From: Hysterangium stoloniferum
Lineage: Eukaryota; Basidiomycota; Agaricomycetes; Hysterangiales; Hysterangiaceae
Assembly: GCA_015178975.1 (NCBI GenBank)
Contig: WHVD01000008.1
Span: forward strand, 434,001-498,000
Direction of reading: 5' to 3'
Length of the DNA stretch: 64,000 bases
A program made the translations under genes and the position numbers. Of this stretch, positions 11,076 to 21,018 are shown piece after piece (position 1 is the stretch's first letter; each line of letters opens with the position of its first letter). The notes under the pieces are model-generated. The model saw only the letters and a program-made list of their open reading frames with translations. It searched no databases and was not told the origin of the DNA.

Positions 11076-12562
11076 ACACAGCACATGGACAAAGGGAGGA
11101 AAAAAACGCATCACTATCAATTATATAGATAATGTATGTTAAGAAGAAGCCGCAGCAAACCTGATATACAGTAGGAGGTACACATCGCATGTGAATTTGA
11201 AGCTGGGGGATGATGGCATGGAACAAGAAAATGGGGCTTGGGGCAGGCAGTATCCAAGATGGCGGTAGCGGCAGGGGGCAGGCTGGGGTGATGGTGGGTA
11301 GGTACAGGTAGTTGAGTATTGATACCAGTATCATCAGGCGCAGGATATAAACGAGACATTGGTTATATTAAGTAGAATATACTTTTTACTTGTATAAATA
11401 TTGAAAGCTGGCGCAGTGCTGGCCGGGGTGGGGTGACAAGGCGGGGAGAGGTGGTGTGGGCGTGATGGTGTGATATAATATGCTGAGCAAGAAAAAGGGA
11501 ATCTAACTCCAAGTCTAGCTGGAGAGGATAGCAATAGAAGTTGGGGGGGGATAACCAAAGGGAGCCGGCCAGAGGAGACGATGGCGAAACGTGATCACTC
11601 ATCCATCCTATTCCATTTTCATCGTCCGCATACTGCTCCACAGACTGCCATGCTGCACATTTGCAGGGGACAGTGCAAGCGTGGTCCCTGGGCCCGACGG
11701 GTGCTGGTACGACTGGTGCATCGTCGACATGTGCGGGTGATGCGAGCCAGTATACGACGTGTGGTGCGAGTCGCACGCCTCCCCGTGAGAAATGGCCCGG
11801 CCCCACCCGATCTGCCCCCCGCCACACCGCTTGAGCTGGTCGTGGTGGTGCTCGGCAAGCCCCCAGGGCCCTGCGGGAAAAACGGCGCCGTCAGTGTCCC
11901 AAGCCCCAGCGTGCCGCCCCCACCCCCTCCGCCGCTGCCGCCCCTACTCCCGTTCCCTGCACCACTGCCGCCGCTCCCGCCGAGGCTGCCATATCTGCTC
12001 CCGCTGTTCCCCGCGGCACCGCTACCAAGCCCAGGTGGGAAGCCCCCAAAGTCCGTGCTCGAGCCGGTCTCATCGGACCAGTTCTGTGCATGGTACGGGG
12101 GTGTGCGCCGCCGTGTGCGATCGGGTGCAGCGGCGCGGGGTGCAGCGTGTCGTAGGGCCCGTTCCCGTGTCCGTGTCCATCACCGCCGCCATGCGGCCCG
12201 TGCTCATGCCCATGTCCCTGTCCATGGTCGTGCAGCCCATACCTGTGTCCTTGCGGCCCGTGGGGCTGGTGGCCACCGTGCGTGTGCCCCAACTTGGGGA
12301 AGGAGGGGTGCCATGTCGCAGCGGGGGGCAAGTGGTCGTCGGGGTCCACGTGGACAGCGGGTCTGTTCAGCGCGGGCACGGCATCGGCGTAGTGGCTGCT
12401 GCTGGAGTAGTAGGCCGTGGCGAGCCCGTAGGGGAGGCGGTAGGGTGTGCCGTCGACGGGGGAGACGCTGCCGAACTCATCGGCGGGGAAGTCGTGCGGT
12501 GAGATGGAGGTGTCGTAGGGCGAGACATCGGTGCGGCGCTTCTTGCAGCTGTTGTTGGGGCG
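11076..12562 (-). pseudogene. Captured GC-rich gene fragment, left copy
   Basis: Its inverted counterpart is 15412-16904. The minus frame reads PNNSCKKRRTDVSPYDTS, then SPHDFPADEFGSVSPVDG, YRLPYGLATAYYSSSSHY, and a His/Gly-rich tract (HGQGHGHEHGPHGGGDGHGH). It then moves to another frame, where the right copy shows HAQNWSDETSSSADFGGFPP. Frame changes show that it is not an intact gene. High GC and abundant CpG contrast sharply with flanking AT-rich DNA, which suggests capture from a host gene. I do not recognise the family. The 3' end toward 11076 is non-coding, perhaps UTR. Confidence 0.6.
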
Positions 12563-12599
12563 GGGGCGGTAGATGTATTGGGGTTCTTGGAGTTGAAGT

Positions 12600-13220
12600 T
12601 TTCCTTCAACTTTTTTGGCTTGGTTGAGCTGCTTGCGACACTTTGCAACTTTGATACTATGCGACTTTTTGTGTTTGTGACACTGTGCTACTGTTTGCAA
12701 CACTTTGCGACGTTGTGTGACACTGCGACTTTGTGTGACACTCTGTGACTTTTTGCAACACACTGGGTCAAGTCGCAAAGTCGCACAAAGTCACAAAGTG
12801 TCACACAAAGTCGCAGAGTGTCACAAAAAGTCGCAAAGTGTCACACAAAGTCGCAGAGTGTCACACAAAGTCGCACAAAGTCGCAAAGTGTCACACAAAA
12901 AGTCTCAAAGTGTCACAAAAAGTCGCAAAGTGTCACACAAAGTCGCAAAGTGTCACAAAAAGTCGCAAAGTCCCACAAAGTCACAAAATGTCACACAAAG
13001 TCGCAAAGTCGCAAAAAGTCGCAAAAAGTCACAAGAGTTCAAAAAGTCACAGTCACACAAAGAGTGTCACAAAAAGTCGCACAAAGTCGCAAAGTGTCTC
13101 GCAAAGTGTCACACAAAGTCACAAAGTACAAAAAGTCGCAAAGTCCCACAAAGTCACAAAATGTCATACAAAGTCGCAAAGTCGCAAAAAGTCGCAAAAA
13201 GTCGCAAACCATGCAATAGT
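12600..13220. repeat. Internal tandem array 2 (AGTCGCAAAGTGTCACACAA)
   Basis: A long run of variants of AAAGTCGCAAAGTGTCACAC with spacing that changes between 10 and 20 bp. Its inverted relative lies at 14225-14590. All three forward frames are open with KVAKCHTKSQS-like peptides because the unit lacks stops, so these are not genes. Confidence 0.9.
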
Positions 13221-14224
13221 GTCAGTATGACTAAAATCATACCTGCCAGTGGAGTACTCTAGCTCCCCATGTTCATCAGAGTCCATCTCAGAGAGCCAGC
13301 TTTCACAGTAGAAATATTTCGCCAGTTTTTTGACTGGGGAACTATCACTTGGTGATACTGGGGTTTTAGTGTCAAGTGCCGCATGATCCCTAGCCTGCCG
13401 GGATTAGTTTGGCACTCAATGTCCAGCTGAGTGTATATAGGACTCTCAGGCCTTTTCTCCCTGTATGACAACGTCATTGATACACTGTCTGTTCTTGTTT
13501 CGCAATTCTTCATCTGAGTTTTCTCTACATTCTTTACAATTTAGTTTTACCCACCCACCCTACCCTCTTACTTTAGGTAATGGTAGTAATGTTACTTCCT
13601 CTGTGCGTAGTATTTTGTCATAGTTTCGGATTGCACAAAATGAGAGCTGTAAATACATCATGAATGCCTGCCCTCCCGAGCGGCGAGTCTTCCCACACAC
13701 ACGTGGAGAGCTAACACTCTTCCCCTACCCAACCATGCAGCTCTCTTTGATTGTCAGTCTGAGATAGTCGATGCTGGAGGTGTGTGATATGAATTTTTGT
13801 CCACCATCGTCTTGCTGTATGGACATCGACAAATCCGATCCAGCAGGGAAACCTGCTGGCCTCGGTACTCGCTCCCAACCATATACTACCCACCACTGGG
13901 TCACCAAGATTCTCAGAGTTCGATGCACGCGTAGGTCGGCACAAATCAATTATCTTATCACTCCCTTTGGACCAGGCTCAGTAGTAGACTCCTAATCAGT
14001 AATTCTGGATGGGCAAAACAGTCAGGGTAGCGGTATCCCCCTGATGAGAGCTCTCGTCAGCTCGAAACCGTTACTATCCCGTTTCCCCTAGCCACCCTCT
14101 ACACTAGCTGACAAAGTTCAATCTTCGGAGACAACTGTTTGTGGCGAGTGATAAGGTGGTGGTCCGCCCAGCGGCACTCTGGTGGACGCTGGTGACCTTG
14201 TGTTGTCATGGTCACCTGGCTAAC
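13221..14224. other. Unique centre of the 8-kb element
   Basis: About 1 kb of non-repetitive sequence, with GC near the genome average, between the inverted arrays. No recognisable protein or RNA gene was found; frames of 70-85 codons exist on both strands but overlap each other. It is the spacer of the palindrome. Confidence 0.5.
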
Positions 14225-14985
14225 AACTCTTTGAGACACTTTGAGACTTTGTGTGACTCTGTGACTGTTTGAACTCTGTGACTTTTTGTGACTTTTGTGA
14301 CTTTGTGACTTTGTGCGACTTTGCAACTTTTTGTACTTTGCGACTTTGTGTGACACTGCGACTTTGTGCAACTTTTTGTGACACTTTGAGACTTTGTGTG
14401 ACTGTGTGACTTTTTGAACTCTTGTGACTTTTTGAACTCTTGTGACTTTTTGCGACTTTTTGCGACTTTGCGACTTTGTGTGACTTTTTGTGACTTCGTG
14501 GGACTTTGCGACTTTTTGTGACACTTTGCAACTTTGTGTGACACTTTGCGACTTTGTGCAACTTTTTGTGACACTTTGACAAAGAGCCACAAACAATCTA
14601 AAAGAGTCTAAAAGAGTCGCAAAAAGTCTAAAAGAGTCACAAAAAGTCTAAAAGAGTCCCAATGAATCCCACTGTAGCCTCTCGAATATTTGGGAATCGC
14701 ACTCAATCCTCCTGATTTAGACTTTTTGCAACTATTCTAGACTTTTTGCAACTATTCTAGACTCTTTGTGATTATTTGTGACTGTTTGCGACTCTGATAG
14801 ACTGTTTGCGACTCTGATAGACTGTTTGCGACTCTTTTGGACTGTTTGCAACTCTTTTGGACTTTTTGCAACTCTTTTGGACTTTTTGTGACTCTTATAG
14901 ACTCGTTACAACTGTTATAGACTCTTTGCAACTGTTATAGACTCTTTGTGACTCATGTAGACTCTTTGTGACTTTTTGGGCGCAG
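14225..14985. repeat. Inverted arrays 2' and 1'
   Basis: 14225-14590 is built from TTTGCGACTTTGTGTGACAC-type units, the reverse complement of array 2. 14595-14985 is built from GACTCTTTGCGACT-type units, like array 1. The order (2' then 1' going right) places array 1' inside the right arm, whereas array 1 is outside the captured segment on the left, so the palindrome has been rearranged. Confidence 0.85.
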
Positions 14986-15018
14986 GGGCAGGTGCAGTGG
15001 CGGGTCCCGAACTTGGGC

Positions 15019-15411
15019 TCAAGATGTCCATGTTGTCTTTCCCTTCAAGCTAGTGTGGAAATCATACCATGCAGCGAGAGGTGAGGCGAGCGTGGGTTCC
15101 GGTTCCGCCAGGGACAACTTGTCCTTGTCCTTGCCCGTTAACGAATCATTGTCAAAGTCGGCATCCGAGTCAGAGTCATGGAGCGTGTGGGGGAGAATCC
15201 TCAGCCTCTGCGGGGGGAGTTTATGTCGCCTGTCGTCAACAATGGTGACTGTGACACTCACTTTCTCCAGCCCCAGCTGCAGGTCCCCCACCCTCTCTCC
15301 CTTGGCGCGCTCAAACCCAACCTGGTAGTCCACCCCCCCATTGTTATCCCACATATCCCACCTGCCCACCGGAAACCTCACGCAGAGCACTACCGCATCT
15401 GCCACCCCCAC
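15019..15411 (-). pseudogene. Captured CBM21 (glycogen/starch-binding) gene fragment
   Basis: The minus-strand frame reads VLCVRFPVGRWDMWDNNGG, then VDYQVGFERAKGE. WDNNGG followed by (N/D)Y.V.F is the hallmark C-terminal strand pair of CBM21 modules. In fungi these occur in glycogen-targeting regulatory subunits of protein phosphatase 1. The rest (DSDSDADFDNDSLTGKDKDK) is an acidic linker. Only the end of the module is present, with no in-frame start from a host promoter, so it is a captured piece. It is joined head to head with the other captured segment at about 15410. This piece has no copy in the left arm. Family call rests on the motif alone. Confidence 0.6.
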
Positions 15412-16904
15412 CCCAACAACAGCTGCAAGAAGCGTTGCGCTGATGCCTCACCCTACGACACCTCCATCTCACCACACGACTTCCCCGCCGATGAGTTCGG
15501 CAGTGTCTCCCCCGTCGACGGCACACCCTACCGCCTCCCCTACGGGCTCGCCACGGCCTACTACTCCAGCAGCAGCCACTACGCCGATGCCGTGCCCACG
15601 CTGAACAGACCCGCCGTCCACGCAGACCCCGACGACCACTTCCCCCCCACCATGACATGGCACCCCTCCTTCCCCAAGCTGGGGCACACGCACGGTGGCC
15701 ACCGGCCCCATGGGCCGCAAGGACACGGGTATGGGCCGCACGACCATGGACAGGGACATGGGCACGGGCACAGCCTGCATGGCGGTGGCGGTGATGGACA
15801 CGGACACGGGAATGGGTCCTACGACACGCTGCACCCCGCACTGCTGTACACGGTTGCGCACAGCGGCGCACACCCCGTACCACGCGCAGAACTGGTCTGA
15901 TGAGACCAGCTCGAGCGCGGACTTTGGGGGCTTCCCGCCTGGGCTTGGTAGCGGCACCGTGGGGAACGGCGGGAGCAGATATGGCAGCCTCGGCGGGAGC
16001 AGCGGCAGTGGTGCGGGGAACGGGAGTAGGGGTGGCAGCGGCGGAGGGGGTGGGAGCGGCATGCTGGGGCTTGGGACACTGACGGCGCCGTTTTTCCTGC
16101 AGGGCCCTGGGGGCTTGCCGAGCACCACCACGACCAGCTCAAGCGGTGTGGTGGGGGGCAGATCGGGTGGGGCCGGGCCATTTCTCGCGGGGAGGCGTGC
16201 GACTCGCACCACACGTCGTATACTGGCTCGCATCACCCGCACATGTCGACGATGCACCAGTTGTACCAGCACCCGTCAGGCCCAGGGACCACGCTTGCGC
16301 TGTCCCTGCAAATGTGCAGCATGGCAGTCTGTGGAGCAGTATGCGGACGATGAAAATGGAGATATGAATAGGATGGATGAGTGATCACGTTTCGCCATCG
16401 TCTCCTCTGGCCGGCTCCCTTTGGTTATCCCCCCCCAACTTCTATTGCTATCCTCTCCAGCTAGACTTGGAGTTAGATTCCCTTTTTCTTGCTCAGCATA
16501 TTATATCACACCATCACGCCCACACCACCTCTCCCTGCCTTGTCACCCCACCCTGGCCAGCACTGCGCCAGCTTTCAATATTTATACAAGTAAAAAGTAT
16601 ATTCTACTTAATATAACCAATGTCTCGTTTATATCCTGCGCCTGATGATACTGGTATCAATACTCAACTACCTGTACCTACCCACCATCACCCCCAGCCT
16701 GCCCCCTGCCGCTGCCACCATCTTGGATACTGCCTGCCCCAAGCCCCATTTTCTTGTTCCATGCCATCATCCCCCAGCTTCAAATTCACATGCGATGTGT
16801 ACCTCCTACTGTATATCAGGTTTGCTGCGGCTTCTTCTTAACATACATTATCTATATAATTGATAGTGATGCGTTTTTTTCCTCCCTTTGTCCATGTGCT
16901 GTGT
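15412..16904 (+). pseudogene. Captured GC-rich gene fragment, right copy
   Basis: Inverted copy of 11076-12562, more than nine bases in ten identical by eye. The plus frame carries PNNSCKKRCADASPYDTS, the His/Gly tract, and in a second frame HAQNWSDETSSSADFGGFPP followed by Gly/Ser-rich repeats. A third frame near 16190-16330 reads HHTSYTGSHHPHMSTMHQLY. Three successive natural-looking frames suggest spliced exons or frameshifts of one captured gene. Function is unknown. The non-coding part (about 16400-16900) may be captured UTR. Confidence 0.6.
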
Positions 16905-17661
16905 GCAAATCGCATTGAATATTCCCGAACACTTGCGAATTGTAATGAATCACATTGTATCTTTTCAAATATTTGCAAATCGCACTGAATCGCACTGTAT
17001 CCTTTTGAATATTTGCGAATTGTGCTGAATTGGAAAACATTGGTTCAGGGTTTCTCACCTTGAAAAACCTCTAAGAAACTCATGGAAAATCATCAATTTC
17101 TTCATGATTTCACAAATGGATTTTTTGAATTTCCATAGTGTTTGTGACCAAGGAAAATTTTGTTGAAATATATAATTATTCAATGATTTTATGTATAATT
17201 AAATTGTAAACTTCATCATGGTTTTCCCCTTGACAAAACATTAAAAAAACTTTGCCTTGGCTCAAGATTTTTTCAGGCAGAAAACCATAGTTTTCACTGA
17301 ATTCCCTCAGGGGCAAAATTAAGTAGAAATATGTGGTTTTCAATTGATTTCTCTAGGCACATTATTACAGTTTTCATAGGATTTTGTTAGGTGGAAAAAT
17401 CCTAACATAATACAGGGGTTTCTAAAAGTTTTCTTATTCAGAAAATCCATAAAGAATAGGCTATTTCCAACAATATTTCCTCATAATTTCCTGATGCAAA
17501 TTTTTAAAAATTTCAGATCCAATTTTTGGCCTCAGAAAAACCTACTAAAACTCAGAATTTTCAAAGAGTTTTTCAATTCACAAAACACTTAGAAAATTTG
17601 GCCAAATAACAAGATTTTCTGAAGGTTTTCCAACTCCAAAAATCTTGGGGTGCCTCCAGTG
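16905..17661 (-). repeat. Right outer inverted arm of the 8-kb element
   Basis: Reverse complement of 9632-10391, ending GGTGCCTCCAGTG followed by TSD TGT. Confidence 0.93.
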
Positions 17662-17674
17662 TGTTGATCTTCAT

Positions 17675-18424
17675 TGTTAAGAGTCGTGCATGGAGCTTAT
17701 CAGAGGGTTTCCAGAGAAACCTGCAGGAAAGCCAGTAGGACTTGGCTTCAGCTTATAGGCTGTGCCCTTGTGAGATTGTCTTGTCCAATTTCAAATGGGC
17801 AGATGGAAATCCCAGGGAGTCCAGGAGGGGTTCATGGGTTGCAAGGTCAGGAGTTGAGATACATAGATAAGTCAGAGGTCCAGTGAAAGATGGGTCAGAG
17901 CCCATGGGCTCTGATGAGGTAGAGTGGTGTGTTTCAAAGAGGAGTTTAGAGCAGAAAATATACTTGAGATTACTGGGGGAAATCTAAGCTGATTTTCTGA
18001 CTGGATTGTATGTACAACATCTGCCAGACTATATAGACTGTGGAATGAATAACATACCAAATCCAGTAATAATGAAAACTAAACTAGCAAACATGAAACG
18101 AGATAAATAAACACCAAACTTGGTGTTAGGAACAGAATGAAGCAGAGTGGAGTCCGAAACATGACAGGTTGTAAAACCATAACAGGAACAGGGCAGGAGT
18201 GGAGTCTGAATTGTGACAGGTCATTTGACCATAATGGGAATGGGGCTCAGTTAGAGAGCTGTCAGGTTTTCTGAGTGGGGTCTGGTGACTGGTGCATGGG
18301 ACAGGGTCGGAGATAGACTGGAGTGGAGTCCAGTGGGTATTCTGGTGACTGATGCATGAAGTAATGAAGGTCGAGTGTGGACAGGTCTGAGGTACAGAGT
18401 CCAGCGGGTATTCCGGTCGTAACA
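17675..18424. repeat. Solo LTR with TSD TTCAT
   Basis: Begins TGTTAAGAGTCGTGCATGG and ends GGTCGTAACA; TTCAT at 17670-17674 and 18425-18429. Same family as the LTR at 62562-63415. It sits 13 bp beyond the right end of the 8-kb element. Confidence 0.92.
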
Positions 18425-18591
18425 TTCATTCCTATTGTACTATCTGCTCTGTTTGAAATACTGGAGCATCCTAATAGGTTGTATGTGCTAGGGGAACACT
18501 AACAAGGCTACTGAAACACAAAGAAGGCAAGAGAGGTAAGACAAGGATAAGGAGTAGAGAGATAGAATCTTTTATAATAGAAGATAGCTCA

Positions 18592-18729
18592 GTCATCACA
18601 ATATAGTGGAATTGACTGAACTGCAAATCTACCTATAACAGAAGATAGCAGCAATTTGTTAATGATGTATGATAGCATTAAAGCAGTATGACTTACCTCA
18701 GTCATCACAATATAGTGGAATTGACTGAG
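18592..18729. repeat. Repeated short palindromic box
   Basis: CAGTCATCACAATATAGTGG, continuing to AATTGACTGA, occurs twice about 107 bp apart, with partly shared flanks (AGAAGATAGC). Function unknown. Confidence 0.75.
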
Positions 18730-19164
18730 GTACCTTCTATGTTAACACATACTTATAAATGATTCTAGACAATAGAGAAATACAAAGAAAGATTTTAAAC
18801 AAAAGAATTTGGACAAGAGTGGAATAGTGTATTGTCAGCATCTGCAATGTGTTTTATTGTTGCTCAGTGTTAATCACTGGATATGACATGGATGACAAGC
18901 CTGTGTAAGCCCCCATATCACAACAGCTTTAAGGATTTGAGAATATCACACTTGTATTTAGTGGAAATCCTAAAAGATTGAAACTGGGGTCTAGTTATGT
19001 ACATCTTGAAGTATTTATACTAAAGAATAATTAAATAAAGTTTCAACAACTAAACTTTAATAAAAACTAGTTGAAGGGTTGAACTCTATATTTTGACATG
19101 TGTATATCATGTGGCTATCGACACACAGCCACAAATGGTCTTTCAAGTTGTTCATGGCTCACAT

Positions 19165-19310
19165 GACCCCACATGTTGTTACACATAATGCATGCACATT
19201 ATTATGCATGATGCACATGCATTATTACTTGTGATGTGTGTGTGTTGTTACTTGTAATGCGCATGCATTGTTACTTGTGACATGCACACATTGTTACATG
19301 TGATGTGTGA
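19165..19310. repeat. Short tandem array (TGTTACTTGTGATGYGCATG)
   Basis: Five to six degenerate copies of a unit of about 22-24 bp rich in alternating purine-pyrimidine (ATGCACATGCATTATTAC), which could adopt Z-DNA-like or cruciform structure. Confidence 0.8.
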
Positions 19311-19372
19311 CAGACAAAATAATCATAAAATAGAATAAACATAAAGTTAAATAGAGGCAAGGAGAGCCCTGA

Positions 19373-20200
19373 CAGTATGAGGGCACAACACAAACATTGA
19401 AGCCAAGCTCCACTATAGTTGTAGATTTGGACCTTCTGACTAGTACAATCTCTATTGTCAGCCCCCCAATTGACTTAGTTACCAATCATCAGCCCCTCCC
19501 AACTTAGAGCCTCCTCTCCCCTTTTTGGCTTAGATCTTAACACCTCTACTCATCCATTACACCTTTGTATAAAGTGTTGGAATATGAGCGTTACATAAAC
19601 TCGTAACACATATCCCTTTGTTCTTGTCTCTTTATTCCCTTTGTTCCATCCCTTTTGTTACCCCATTTAGTATTCTATTGTTTAGCAGACATATATAAGT
19701 AGCCTAGTGTTCATGTATCTACTTATTCGTTTTGCCTAATCTTACTACAAGATATACACACAAATGAAATTTATATACTGCTCTTATAGTTCATTCGGAG
19801 CTTCTATATTTTATTTCAACATAAAGTTCCTACCATGTATGCTACTATTCTTTAGTTCTAATATCAACTTAGATTACCCATTTAGTCTCCAGCCACCTTA
19901 CTCCCTCTCTAATACTATTGAAGATATTGTTAGCAAGCTGCAACTCTTTACCCCACAACTCTTAGCACTTTGGCCCTCTGGTCAAGCCAGCTAAGTGTTG
20001 TATTTAGTTCTTATCATACTATCTGCACTGTTTGAAATACTGGAGCACCTTAACAGTTCATATGAGGGTGCAACACATACATTGAAGCCAAGCTCCACCC
20101 ATTTTGTAGAGTCAGACCTCCCAACTAGTATGATTTCTAATGTTGGCCCCCTGACTTAGAGCCCCCTTTTTACTCTTTTCTTAGATTTTAACACCAATCT
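19373..20200. repeat. Direct-repeat pair of LTR-like sequence
   Basis: 19373-19560 and about 20056-20200 share TATGAGGG, CAACACA, ACATTGAAGCCAAGCTCCAC and the TTAGAGCC(T)CC / TTTAACACC ends. The segment between (19600-20060) matches the interrupted repeat at 7.4-8.0 kb plus 18425-18490. Together this looks like tandem or overlapping old LTR copies. No coding sequence is retained. Confidence 0.6.
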
Positions 20201-21018
20201 ACCTTGTGGAATTTATTCCAAAAAGATAATCCAATCCACAGAGATTGTTTGACTAACTTTTGTCAAATGCAGAATAAATATTAATATTTCCTCATTCTTT
20301 ATATTATTGCCTAATGGACTGGATGTGATGAAATATTAATTTTATGTCAAACAATATAATATATATATGTACATATACTTTTGAATAAATAAATTTTAAA
20401 GTTTTTGGTTATCCTCCCTAGCATTTCCTTACTCTCACTCTCACTCTAATCTAAACCCACAAAAATTGACATCTCTCAAGAACTGTTATCCTATTATTTC
20501 AACAAGTAATTATGCCTTGATTGATGTATTTGTGGAGCCATTAAGCATTCAGACATTTCTGATTGTTCTACATGAGTCTGTAATCTCCATTTTAAATTGG
20601 CTCTTCAAACCAAGATGTCATCAGAAGACAAATTGATATAGGGTCATAGAGTCTGTTTTGGGATAATTTTTTTTTGTCTTTCTTATTTGTTAGTTAAATG
20701 TATATAATTCTACCTTAATTATTACTAGTTAGGAACTCCAATCCCTGTAAGTCCATTTTGGCACTAGAAAATAAGAGATAATTTTGTCTCCAACCATGAT
20801 AACAAACTCTACACTTTGAAGGCATGGCACAGATTCACATCTACCACTATTAGTCACAATTAGGACCCTACATCCTTCAGTCTAACACTGTCCACAAAAT
20901 CAGTTTAATTACATCATGTACTTATCAAAATTAAACTATAGAATTCCTAAGTACTTCTTATTATATTAAGTTGATCATGACTAGAATTCTTCACACTCAT
21001 TGTACATTCATTCCCTTA
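20201..21018. other. No gene seen (3' flank of the NACHT-TPR gene)
   Basis: AT-rich intergenic sequence with no recognisable repeat or gene. It would hold the 3' UTR and terminator of the minus-strand gene ending at 21019. Confidence 0.5.

Larger units (their letters stand above)
9632..17661. mobile_element. 8.03-kb palindromic element, CACTG ends, TSD TGT (CACTA-like, non-autonomous)
   Basis: The left end CACTGGAGGCACCCC and the right end GGGGTGCCTCCAGTG are inverted repeats flanked by TGT (9629-9631, 17662-17664). A related copy of the target repeat at 19991-20000 has one TGT and no insertion, which supports the boundaries. From outside in: inverted arms of about 760 bp, GC-rich captured segments in inverted orientation, pentamer-rich subterminal arrays, and a unique 1-kb centre. 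CACTG ends, a 3-bp TSD and subterminal repeat clusters fit the CACTA/EnSpm superfamily; this assignment is an inference because no transposase is present. It resembles Pack-type elements that carry host-gene pieces. Confidence 0.75.

Noticed and set aside
11581..12627. 348-codon plus-strand frame over the GC-rich segment (and 15469-16272 minus)
   Set aside because: Arg/Pro-rich antisense reading of GC-rich sequence; the opposite-strand frame has much more protein-like composition.
12705..13262. Long open frames encoding KVAKCHTKSQSVTQS-type peptides (also 14099-14596 minus and 10434-10673 minus)
   Set aside because: They follow the period of the tandem arrays, are open in all frames at once, and have no start context or introns; repeat artefacts.
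12600..14590. CRISPR-like array
   Set aside because: The units are directly tandem without unique spacers, degenerate, and the host is a eukaryote.
9624..17669. 8-bp TSD for the 8-kb element (Kyakuja-Dileera-Zisupton type)
   Set aside because: The flanks GTAAGTGT and TGTTGATC do not match over 8 bp, whereas TGT is shared and confirmed by the empty site.
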